Shown piece after piece: positions 57,736 to 64,000 of a stretch of 64,000 nucleotides of DNA. The DNA comes from Paenibacillus aurantius (GTDB taxonomy: Bacteria > Bacillota > Bacilli > Paenibacillales > NBRC-103111), in NCBI RefSeq assembly GCF_032268605.1, contig NZ_CP130318.1, forward strand, positions 5,844,501-5,908,500, in the 5' to 3' direction. Every line of letters begins with the position of its first letter. Position 1 is the stretch's first letter. A model generated the notes under the pieces. It was not told where the DNA came from, did not search any database, and worked only from the letters and a program-made list of their open reading frames with translations. The position numbers and the translations under genes were made by a program.

Positions 57736-58734
57736 ATGGAACCGGAACCCAGGCAGGACTCATTTCTATCTCTACTTAAGAAAGGAAACAAAGCCTCAGC
57801 GGCAGCTATGGTCGGGAACCTGATCATCGCCATCGTCAAAGGCGTCGCCGCGGCGTTGAGCGGAAGCGGAGCGATGTTCGCTTCGACTATGCATTCGATT
57901 GCCGATGCCGTTAACCAGGGCTTCGTTTTCGGAGGAAGCGTGCTGGCCGAGAAGCAGCCGACCCGGCGGTTTCCGACCGGCTTCGGCCGGGTCGTGAACA
58001 TATTTTGCATGGTGGCCGTCATGGTAGTGGCCATTATGGCCTATGAAACGGTCAAGGAAGGCTGGAACCTGCTGCAGCACCCGGCGGAAGCCCACGGTTT
58101 CTGGCTGAATTCCATCGTTCTTCTGTTCTCCATCGCCGTGGACGGCTTCGTCCTCATCAAGGCGATGAAAGGCATTCTGGAGGAAACCCGCGTTTCCGCC
58201 CAAGGCTTTGGGATCATCCCCGCCGCAGTTAGCCACGTCGGCCGGGCGGCTCCCGCCACCCGCCTGGTGTTCTATGAGGATATCGTGGCTACTTTGGGCT
58301 CCACCCTTGCTCTGATTGCCGTCGTGGTCACGTCCTTCACGGCATTTAAAGCCCTGGACGGGGTGATGACCATCCTGATCGGCTTCCTCATGGTAGGCGT
58401 GGCCTTTCGCGTCGGCTTCGACAACATGGTCGGGCTGATCGGAGTCGCCGCTCCCCGTGTTATTGAGGAGAAAGTGGGAGAGCTCATTCTGTCCGATCCG
58501 GACGTCACGGACATTAACCAGATCCGCATCACCCAGGAGGGCCGTTACTACCATATCGACGGCCTGATCGAGCTGCGCAAAGGCTTGACGCTTGCCCTGG
58601 CGGACGACATCAAGTTCCGCGTGCGGGACAAGCTCCTCTCCGATCCGGATATTACCGATGTCACCTTGGGCATTATCGAAGACAACGGCGTCCCCGACTG
58701 GACCCCGGAGAGGCTGGAAGAATTGCCCGATTAA
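57736..58734 (+). CDS. Cation diffusion facilitator family transporter
   Basis: 332 residues, AGGAGG four bases before the ATG. The N-terminal membrane domain (about 25-230) contains 'GNLIIAIVKGVAAALSGSGAMFASTMHSIADAVNQGFVFGG', the place of the metal-binding H-x3-D pair, and 'VFYEDIVATLGSTLALIAVV' for the second pair. The C-terminal cytoplasmic domain ('EEKVGELILSDPDVTDINQIRITQEGRYYHIDGLIELR') is the usual ferredoxin-like regulatory fold. Exports a divalent cation such as Zn or Mn; metal not decidable. Confidence 0.9.
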   Translation: MEPEPRQDSFLSLLKKGNKASAAAMVGNLIIAIVKGVAAALSGSGAMFASTMHSIADAVNQGFVFGGSVLAEKQPTRRFPTGFGRVVNIFCMVAVMVVAIMAYETVKEGWNLLQHPAEAHGFWLNSIVLLFSIAVDGFVLIKAMKGILEETRVSAQGFGIIPAAVSHVGRAAPATRLVFYEDIVATLGSTLALIAVVVTSFTAFKALDGVMTILIGFLMVGVAFRVGFDNMVGLIGVAAPRVIEEKVGELILSDPDVTDINQIRITQEGRYYHIDGLIELRKGLTLALADDIKFRVRDKLLSDPDITDVTLGIIEDNGVPDWTPERLEELPD

Positions 58735-58804
58735 CCGGTGGAACGGTATCCGGCCTTTTCTTCCCGCCGGCCTTACCCAAAGACCCGGCTTTCGCCGAGC
58801 GTAC

Positions 58805-58848
58805 AAAAGTCCCTCCCCGCCGCCTGCTGGCGGCCGGAGGGACTTTTT
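58805..58848 (+). terminator. Terminator of the cation transporter gene
   Basis: AAAAGTCCCTCC and GGAGGGACTTTTT enclose a GC-rich inner hairpin. Confidence 0.9.
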
Positions 58849-58922
58849 CTTGGGGCGGGCTGAGTATAGTTGCTCCAGGCTGGGTAAAAACTAAGTAAGG
58901 CCAGGAAAGGTGGTGGAGAAGA

Positions 58923-59123
58923 ATGCTCGACTGGATCAGACGGATCAATCTAATCTGGGTGTTCGTCCTCTTATTCGGATTTCATGGACTGTTATATTAT
59001 TACCTCGGAACGGCCAATTGGCTTACCGTGACCTTGTTGGCTACCGCTGTCGACACAGCCGTGGTCGCCGCTCTTCAATATCTGCTTCTATCCGCCTCGC
59101 GGAGAAAAGAAAAAGGCGAGTAA
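58923..59123 (+). CDS. Small two-helix membrane protein
   Basis: 66 residues, AAAGGTGG nine bases before the ATG. 'RRINLIWVFVLLFGFHGLLYYYLG' and 'WLTVTLLATAVDTAVVAALQYLLLS' are membrane helices, with a charged C-terminal tail (RRKEKGE). No family recognised. Its own terminator follows. A weak GTATAG-N12-GGGTAA element at 58864-58887 could be a sigma-B site. Confidence 0.72.
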   Translation: MLDWIRRINLIWVFVLLFGFHGLLYYYLGTANWLTVTLLATAVDTAVVAALQYLLLSASRRKEKGE

Positions 59124-59159
59124 GCTTCCGACCGGGAAACTCCCTGTTACCGGAGAAAG

Positions 59160-59192
59160 AGGCGTGCCTGCTTCAAGCGGGAACGCCTTTTT
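59160..59192 (+). terminator. Terminator of the small membrane protein gene
   Basis: GGCGTGCCTGCTT and AAGCGGGAACGCC pair with one mismatch, then TTTTT. Confidence 0.85.
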
Positions 59193-59243
59193 GCTATGTA
59201 AGGCACTTGAGGTTTCTCCGCTCGAACTATAACGGTTAGCGCG

Positions 59244-59744
59244 TCAGGGGATGTACTGCTGCACGATGCGGACGACCTTCCCGTTCTTAACGGTAAGGTG
59301 ATAAGGATACTCCTTGGCCAGGGGGTCCTCCCCAAGCAAAGTCCGGAAGACGGAAAGCGGCTGCCGCGTGTTCCAGTGGAGGTCATCGGTCCATTTTCCG
59401 CTGCGGTCATAGGTCTGCATCCATACCTGTACGTTCGCCGCCACCTCCAGCGTCCGGAGCTTCGGATTCACGTTGCGGATATAATAGCCGCTCGGAGCAT
59501 AATCGAGCCCGGCGTCCGGCTCGTCCACGCGGAAGGCTTGGTCGGCCTCCTCCCCTTCGAACCATTGAATGTAATCCGCCGTGATATAGGTATGGCCCTG
59601 CTTGGTAAAGAGCTGCCGGATGTAGGACGGATGAGTATCCGGGCTCTTCGGCACGGGAGTATACCCGCCTTCTTCGGCACCGGCCGAACCGGTTCCTCCC
59701 CATAGAGCTGCCACTAGAACGATAAGTCCCCCTATCTTCTTCAT
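59244..59744 (-). CDS. Secreted hypothetical protein
   Basis: 166 residues, AAAGGAAGG before the ATG. Signal peptide 'MKKIGGLIVLVAALWGGTGSAGA'. The mature part contains 'GHTYITADYIQWFEGEEADQAFRVDEPDAGLDYAPSGYYIRNVNPKLRTLEVAANVQVWMQTYDRSG' and ends 'YHLTVKNGKVVRIVQQYIP', a compact beta-rich domain. The type occurs in Bacillales as an uncharacterised secreted family. No motif suggests an enzyme. Confidence 0.78.
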   Translation of the reverse strand: MKKIGGLIVLVAALWGGTGSAGAEEGGYTPVPKSPDTHPSYIRQLFTKQGHTYITADYIQWFEGEEADQAFRVDEPDAGLDYAPSGYYIRNVNPKLRTLEVAANVQVWMQTYDRSGKWTDDLHWNTRQPLSVFRTLLGEDPLAKEYPYHLTVKNGKVVRIVQQYIP

Positions 59745-59836
59745 CGTTTTCCTTCCTTTCGGCTGATGGTCCGTCTGTTTCCGCTGTTGGTTTCTTTATC
59801 ATATAGGCTGGATGTAAAAAGGACCACGGACAAAAG

Positions 59837-59873
59837 AAGGGGAACTCCCCCGTCTTAAGGCGGAGCCCCCCTT
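59837..59873. terminator. Hairpin terminator downstream of the Rieske operon
   Basis: AAGGGG..CTCC and GGAG..CCCCTT pair around GTCTTAAG; a T-rich tail lies on the minus-strand exit. Confidence 0.72.
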
Positions 59874-59944
59874 CCTCCGTCATGTCGCAAATCATCGAAC
59901 CTTGCCGGAGCGCGCTCTTACGGGGCAAAGTTTCCTTTCAATGC

Positions 59945-60943
59945 CTAGAAAGGAGGAGCGTTCACGAACACCCGGGGCTCTTCGCTCTCCAGAAAGTCAT
60001 ACCAGCGCTGACGGAACCTCACCTGCGGCCCGTCGGCCGGCACGTGAGCCTCCAGGCGGAGGGCATCGGGAATAGGACGGGGGTGCTGGCTCTCCACCAC
60101 CGCCCGGTCCTCCTCCAGCACCCGGCTGCTGTACCGGGAAAAGAGGCGGCCCACCCCCGGGAGACGGGCAAAATTGCGCCCGGCCAGCCCGAAGATGGCC
60201 GTCATCTCTTTGTCCACGGGCGTAAACGTCACAAAATTGATAAAGCGCTTGGCCCCCGGCTTCGAGGGGGAAAGCAGCCACTGCTGGGGAAAGCGGTAAT
60301 CGAGCCGGCCGGCCCCGTTCCAGATCGTGATGTCATCCCCTTCCGCCTGGAAGTCGATATGAATGGCTTTGCTCGAGTTGCGGCCTATCGTCTTCCGGTG
60401 GACGATCGGCACATGGGCCGTGTCGAGGACACTTTCGACGACTCGCGTCAGATGGGCGTTCCAGACGGCATCGTACCCCGCCATCGTGTATTGAGAATCC
60501 TCTACCTCAGGGTACAGCTCAAGCGGAGCCGGATCGGCGGTGAGGGTGCTCCGGTCCTCCGGATAAACCCAGATCAGGTCCGCCTTCTCCGTGACGGGAT
60601 AGCCCTTGGTATGGGCAAATTCCGGAATGGCCCGGTCCGGGTGGGCGGGGATGTCCAGGCATTCGCCATCTCCCGCGAAGCACCAGGCGTGATAGGCGCA
60701 GCGCAGATTCTCCCCCTCCCCGTGTCCGAGCGACAAATCCGCCCCCCGGTGCGGGCAAAACGCATGAAGCGCGTGAACCTGGCCCGACTGTGAGCGATAC
60801 AGCACCAGCTCCCGGCCGGCCAGCCTCCTGCGCACCGGCTTGCGGCCCGTTACCTCTTTCGCCCAGGCTACCGCGTACCAGGCGGAGGGGAAGACTTCAT
60901 GGTCTTCTTCGCGGCTCTCTCGAAAATCATGCTTGCGGCTCAT
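59945..60943 (-). CDS. Rieske 2Fe-2S aromatic-ring-hydroxylating oxygenase, alpha subunit
   Basis: 332 residues from the ATG eight bases after AAGGAGG. The Rieske cluster motif C-x-H-x(n)-C-x2-H is intact: 'FCPHRGADLSLGHGEGENLRCAYHAWCF'. The catalytic domain has 'NAHLTRVVESVLDTAHVPIVHRKTIG', holding the 2-His-1-carboxylate iron site and the bridging Asp. The layout is that of the vanillate-demethylase/pheophorbide a oxygenase group. It needs an electron donor not encoded nearby. Starts 24 nt after the HTTM-DCC gene, so it belongs to that operon. Substrate unknown. Confidence 0.9.
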   Translation of the reverse strand: MSRKHDFRESREEDHEVFPSAWYAVAWAKEVTGRKPVRRRLAGRELVLYRSQSGQVHALHAFCPHRGADLSLGHGEGENLRCAYHAWCFAGDGECLDIPAHPDRAIPEFAHTKGYPVTEKADLIWVYPEDRSTLTADPAPLELYPEVEDSQYTMAGYDAVWNAHLTRVVESVLDTAHVPIVHRKTIGRNSSKAIHIDFQAEGDDITIWNGAGRLDYRFPQQWLLSPSKPGAKRFINFVTFTPVDKEMTAIFGLAGRNFARLPGVGRLFSRYSSRVLEEDRAVVESQHPRPIPDALRLEAHVPADGPQVRFRQRWYDFLESEEPRVFVNAPPF

Positions 60944-60966
60944 TCGCATAGCCTCCTTCGCATGGG

Positions 60967-62865
60967 TTAGGATCGGGGGCCGTACAACCCGGATTGGTTA
61001 CCCGGCTCCCCGGTAAAGCTTACCTTCAGTTGCCCCGGTGAACCGGTTATCGCGCCAACCTCCTTCCACGGCTGGCTCAGGTTATCCGCAAGCCGGTCCC
61101 GGCGGAAGCGGTCAAGGGTGACGTCCATCGGCCGCTGCAGGATGAGGATCCGGCCCTCCTCCAGAGGAATGCCGTTCCTTACCGCCCAGTAGGTGACGAA
61201 CCGGCTCATGTTCCGTTCTACCTGATCCAAGGGGAGCTCCGGCTTTACCGTTTCGAACGTCCAGAGCTCCCACAGCCGGCCGCTGTTGTAAGAGCCGGTG
61301 TACCCGTCCGGACGGATCGTCGGCAGCCTCAGGGGCTCCCGGCCCTCCCGTTCGAAGACGAGCATGGTCTGCACCCGGTAGTTCACAAAGTGCTCATCCA
61401 TGAATACGCCGTGGCTGGTCCAGCCCGTCCAGGGGTACACGCGGGACTTGTAATACTCGGCTGTGTTCTCCAGCCGGTTGGCCAAGGCCCCGTCCCCGGT
61501 GACATAGGTTCGCAGCAGCGGACCGGCCGGCACGATGAGCACGAACGAGAGCAGCCAGGCGGTGAGCAGAACGCCAGCCGCCGGGCGGGCGAGGCGGCCC
61601 GGCCCCCGGTGCGGGGCCGGCTCCGCCGCCGGGGCGCCGGGCCGCGCCAAGCTGCACACGCCGTCGCGGCAGCCGCCCTCGCGGGCGCGCTTCTCGGCCA
61701 CGGCGCCGTAGATGCGCTGCGCGACCGGGTGCACCGGCCAGACGCCGAGCAGCCAACCGAGAGGAGCGAGCCAGCCCGACGTCCGCAGGACCGCCGCATA
61801 CGTATCCACTCCTTTGTGGATACGGCCCTGGCGGTCGACGGCGTAGATGTCGTGCAGGAGCTCCTCCTCGGGGATGGCGGCGAGCTGCGGCTCCTCGGCC
61901 GCGTGGTCCTGCAGCGGCTTCCAGGCGACGGCGCCGCGCAGGTCGAGCGCATCAAGGACGGCGACCGTCTGCCGGCACAGCGGGCAGAGACGGTCGTAGT
62001 ACACGGTGAGCGAGACCGCCCGCGCGCGCCACAGCCGGGTGAACCGCTCGTAGGCGCCCGCCGGCACGAGGCCGAGGTACAGGGCGAGAACCAGGAGCGA
62101 GATGACCGGGATCGGGAAGACGAACATCACGCCGAGGTGAAAGAGTGCCCCCACCGCAAGCAGCGGCAGCCGGAGCCGGCGAACCGGATACAGGAAAAGA
62201 AACAGGCTTTCGAAAGCAAGCAGCGCATACCCGAGCGGCCTCACGAGCCACTCCTGGGACATCAGCCAGGATACGTTATGATACGCGTTAATCGGCAGCG
62301 TAGAAGGCGCCCAGACGCCGAGCCCAGACAGGTACATGGGGGAGGACAGCTTGAAAAAGGCCGAATCGAGATACATGAGGCCGATCGTCAAATAGAGAAA
62401 GACGGTATGGATTAGCCGGACGTCCACCGGCCCCGGGTCCTTTACTTTTTCCCGGGCTCGTCTGCGCCGCTCCATCAGCCGTTCCACGGACAGCACCCGG
62501 TCAGAGGGCATAAAGAGCAGCAGCAGCGACAGGGTTAGAATGAGGGAATCGCCCTGCCAGTCCTCTCCGTGCGGCAGCGCTCCGAAGCCGAGCACGATGA
62601 CCGCCATGACATAGTGGACGACAGCCGCCAGGCGGGTGCGGTAGCCGGCCAGCAGGAACAGCACCGCCGCGAGCCAGATCAGAAGAAGCGGGCCGGACGG
62701 TATTGTGCTTTCGATCACGTAAGGCATCGGGTCGAACAGCAGGCGCCGGAACCGGTACATCTGCTCGATCTCTATAATCATGACCACCGAGAATCCTATT
62801 CGAAAAAGGGCCAGCGGAAGAGCGGGCACCCGGGTGTCCAACAAGCGGGCTAACCAACGGTTCAC
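60967..62865 (-). CDS. HTTM / DCC (DUF393) fusion membrane protein
   Basis: 632 residues from the GTG seven bases after GGAGGG. Residues ~1-300 are the HTTM domain related to vitamin K-dependent gamma-carboxylase, with many TM helices ('LFRIGFSVVMIIEIEQMYRFRRLLFDPMPYVIES', 'LIHTVFLYLTIGLMYLDSAFFKLSSPMYLSGLGVW'). Residues ~320-440 are a DCC thiol-disulfide-oxidoreductase-like domain: 'LTVYYDRLCPLCRQTVAVLDALD', with C-x2-C, and 'DIYAVDRQGRIHKGVDTYAAVLR'. A Cys pair 'GGCRDGVCSL' and another TM follow, then a ~130-residue soluble tail. The region 61560-62060 is markedly more GC-rich. Function unknown. Confidence 0.88.
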   Translation of the reverse strand: MNRWLARLLDTRVPALPLALFRIGFSVVMIIEIEQMYRFRRLLFDPMPYVIESTIPSGPLLLIWLAAVLFLLAGYRTRLAAVVHYVMAVIVLGFGALPHGEDWQGDSLILTLSLLLLFMPSDRVLSVERLMERRRRAREKVKDPGPVDVRLIHTVFLYLTIGLMYLDSAFFKLSSPMYLSGLGVWAPSTLPINAYHNVSWLMSQEWLVRPLGYALLAFESLFLFLYPVRRLRLPLLAVGALFHLGVMFVFPIPVISLLVLALYLGLVPAGAYERFTRLWRARAVSLTVYYDRLCPLCRQTVAVLDALDLRGAVAWKPLQDHAAEEPQLAAIPEEELLHDIYAVDRQGRIHKGVDTYAAVLRTSGWLAPLGWLLGVWPVHPVAQRIYGAVAEKRAREGGCRDGVCSLARPGAPAAEPAPHRGPGRLARPAAGVLLTAWLLSFVLIVPAGPLLRTYVTGDGALANRLENTAEYYKSRVYPWTGWTSHGVFMDEHFVNYRVQTMLVFEREGREPLRLPTIRPDGYTGSYNSGRLWELWTFETVKPELPLDQVERNMSRFVTYWAVRNGIPLEEGRILILQRPMDVTLDRFRRDRLADNLSQPWKEVGAITGSPGQLKVSFTGEPGNQSGLYGPRS

Positions 62866-62927
62866 GGGAAATCCCTCCTCATGCCGGATGAGGGCATCGT
62901 TTACCTTGTCTTTACCCGCTACAAACA

Positions 62928-63374
62928 TTAACCAAACTTTATACATTGCAACTCCGGAAGATCTGCACTCCCCGCATGAACAAGAAGATCGTCCCCGAAG
63001 TCTCCCGAATACAGCATTCTCTCTCCTTTGGGTCCATACAGCTCCAGGTGGAAGTACGGCAAAATATGGCCGTGATGGTCATGTTCATAAGCCATCATTA
63101 CCCTCGCGGTTTCCTCGGTTACCGGGCATACCAGCTGCTCCATGCCGGGGTCCAGGCTTTTTCGCGAGCAGGCAAACCGTTCAAGCCTCCTCACCCCGTA
63201 CGTGCTGGCTGCACAATACGGATTCCCCTCGTAGGCGTAATCGCCCGGCCAGTATGTAAGCTTGAGAAGCCGGCTGGCCGGAACAAAACGGCCTAGCAGT
63301 TGGTCCGCCAGAAGACGCTTGGCCTCGATGGACATGGCAGAATGCCAGACAACCCGATGGGTGTAACCCTTCAT
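62928..63374 (-). CDS. Uncharacterised protein heading the HTTM-DCC/Rieske operon
   Basis: 148 residues from the ATG five bases after GGGAGGG. No signal or TM. 'KGYTHRVVWHSAMSIEAKRLLADQLLGRFVPASRLLKLTYWPGDYAYEGNPYCAASTYGVRRLERFACSRKSLDPGMEQLVCPVTEETARVMMAYEHDHHGHILPYFHLELYGP' shows several Cys and His residues. A possible metal-binding patch is E-H-D-H-H-G-H. No family recognised. Ends 62 nt before the fusion gene. Confidence 0.75.
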   Translation of the reverse strand: MKGYTHRVVWHSAMSIEAKRLLADQLLGRFVPASRLLKLTYWPGDYAYEGNPYCAASTYGVRRLERFACSRKSLDPGMEQLVCPVTEETARVMMAYEHDHHGHILPYFHLELYGPKGERMLYSGDFGDDLLVHAGSADLPELQCIKFG

Positions 63375-63453
63375 GAATACCCTCCCTGCCATCCAGTCTT
63401 TTCCTGTTTCTATTTTACGTTAGAGCATGCACCGGACAAACCCGCATTAAAAA

Positions 63454-63489
63454 TCAATTATATTTTTGATTATAACAATCAATTGACAG
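63454..63489 (+). promoter_or_regulatory. Promoter and nested palindromes upstream of the MFS gene
   Basis: TTGACA (63484-63489) follows directly after TTGATT-ATAAC-AATCAA (63467-63483); ATCAA...TTGAT (63454-63471) overlaps it. The -10 is TATAAA (15-bp spacer) or TAAACT (17 bp). The AT-rich dyads look like TetR/MarR-type operators. Confidence 0.6.
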
Positions 63490-63555
63490 TAACTATCATT
63501 TTATATAAACTTCCATTATCAAGCCGGTTACCGGCTGCGAAAGGTGGAACCTTCT

Positions 63556-64000
63556 ATGTCAACCTCCGCATCCCGCAAGTGGTGGGTGCTCGGTGCTTTA
63601 AGCCTGGGTCTCTTTGCCGTTGGATTGGATACGACGATCCTGAATGTGGCCCTGCCCACCCTGGCCGCGGAATTATCGGCTTCCACGGGCCAGCTTCAGT
63701 GGATGGTCGACTCGTACAATTTGGCACTGGCGGCCGTTCTTCTTCCCGCCGGTATGCTGGGCGACCGGTTCGGCCGCAAGAAGCTGCTGCTCGCGGCCTT
63801 GGTACTGTTCGGAGCAGCCTCCGGAGCGTGCGCCTATGCCAGCACTCCGGAGGCCCTCATTGTCATGAGGGTCTTCCTCGGGATAGGTTCGGCTTTCCTC
63901 ATTCCGCTCTCCATGTCCGTTCTGCCCGTTCTGTTCGAAGGCGCCGAACGGACGAAGGCCATGATGGTCTGGGCGACGGTCAACATGCTCGGGATTCCGC
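63556..64000 (+). CDS. MFS drug-efflux-type transporter (DHA2 family), 3' end outside window
   Basis: 148 codons are visible; the gene runs off the window. AAAGGTGG lies eight bases before the ATG. 'LGLFAVGLDTTILNVALPTLAAELSASTGQLQWMVDSYNLALAAVLLPAGMLGDRFGRKKLLL' covers TM1-TM2 and the G-D-R-F-G-R-K-K loop. The acidic L-D-x-T-I-L-N-V-A-L-P motif in TM1 marks 14-TM DHA2 drug/proton antiporters such as QacA and LfrA. Controlled by an AT-rich palindromic promoter; no regulator is visible in the window. Confidence 0.9.
   Translation, partial: MSTSASRKWWVLGALSLGLFAVGLDTTILNVALPTLAAELSASTGQLQWMVDSYNLALAAVLLPAGMLGDRFGRKKLLLAALVLFGAASGACAYASTPEALIVMRVFLGIGSAFLIPLSMSVLPVLFEGAERTKAMMVWATVNMLGIP

Overview
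The window looks like chromosomal DNA of a high-GC member of the Paenibacillaceae, most likely Paenibacillus or a close relative. The evidence is strong AGGAGG-type ribosome binding sites with frequent GTG/TTG starts, sigma-A and sigma-B style promoters, Bacillus-type families (CsaA, YwqA/YwqB-like SNF2/SWIM pair, YugJ-like dehydrogenase, GsiB/YdaT/YdaD-like stress proteins), a YesM/YesN plus LplABC-type sugar locus, and intergenic palindrome arrays. No rRNA, tRNA, CRISPR array, transposase or prophage gene was seen. Most genes lie on the minus strand.

Layout. 1-5.5 kb: end of an AraC regulator, a MerR regulator overlapping an F420-type NADP reductase, a chloramphenicol acetyltransferase with a complete translational-attenuation leader, csaA, an ECF sigma/anti-sigma pair, a VOC protein and a divergent TetR regulator. 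5.6-11.8 kb: a six-gene organosulfur operon (aldo/keto reductase, flavin monooxygenase, Ssu-type ABC transporter, 3-mercaptopyruvate-type sulfurtransferase). It has a good promoter, an upstream palindrome, a long leader hairpin ending in a U-run, and an inverted-repeat element between permease and binding protein. 11.8-18.8 kb: small enzymes, a stress-type flavin protein, a membrane/XRE/DUF4386 module with a palindrome-rich promoter, acetyltransferases, a second sulfurtransferase, a glycosyltransferase and a GsiB-like stress protein. 18.9-21.6 kb: an operon of a DUF350 membrane protein, a glutathionylspermidine-synthase-like ATP-grasp enzyme, a Gly/Ser-tailed lipoprotein and an unknown protein.

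21.9-40.4 kb: an acetyltransferase, a membrane protein, a secreted protein with a dockerin-like tail, the SWIM/SNF2 pair, a gene-free block with palindrome array A, a NUDIX hydrolase, a CHASE3 hybrid histidine kinase, 3-methyladenine DNA glycosylase, a class A penicillin-binding protein, an EamA transporter, palindrome array B and a two-lobed acetyltransferase. 40.5-49 kb: a carbohydrate locus of sensor kinase, AraC-type response regulator, binding lipoprotein and two permeases, divergent from a Tat-exported beta-helix protein. 49-64 kb: alcohol dehydrogenase, UbiA/MenA-type prenyltransferase, a low-complexity secreted protein, PPK2, azoreductase, RluF-type pseudouridine synthase, a run of sigma-B-like stress genes, a cation diffusion facilitator, an operon joining an unknown protein, an HTTM-DCC fusion and a Rieske oxygenase, and the start of an MFS exporter.

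The most interesting items are the cat attenuator, the two palindrome arrays with similar spacing, the intra-operon repeat that supplies stop codons to two unrelated genes, the sulfur operon's leader hairpin, the ATP-grasp/DUF350/lipoprotein operon, and the HTTM-DCC/Rieske operon. Starts were often moved downstream of the longest reading frame to fit a ribosome binding site. All function calls rest on motif recognition by eye.
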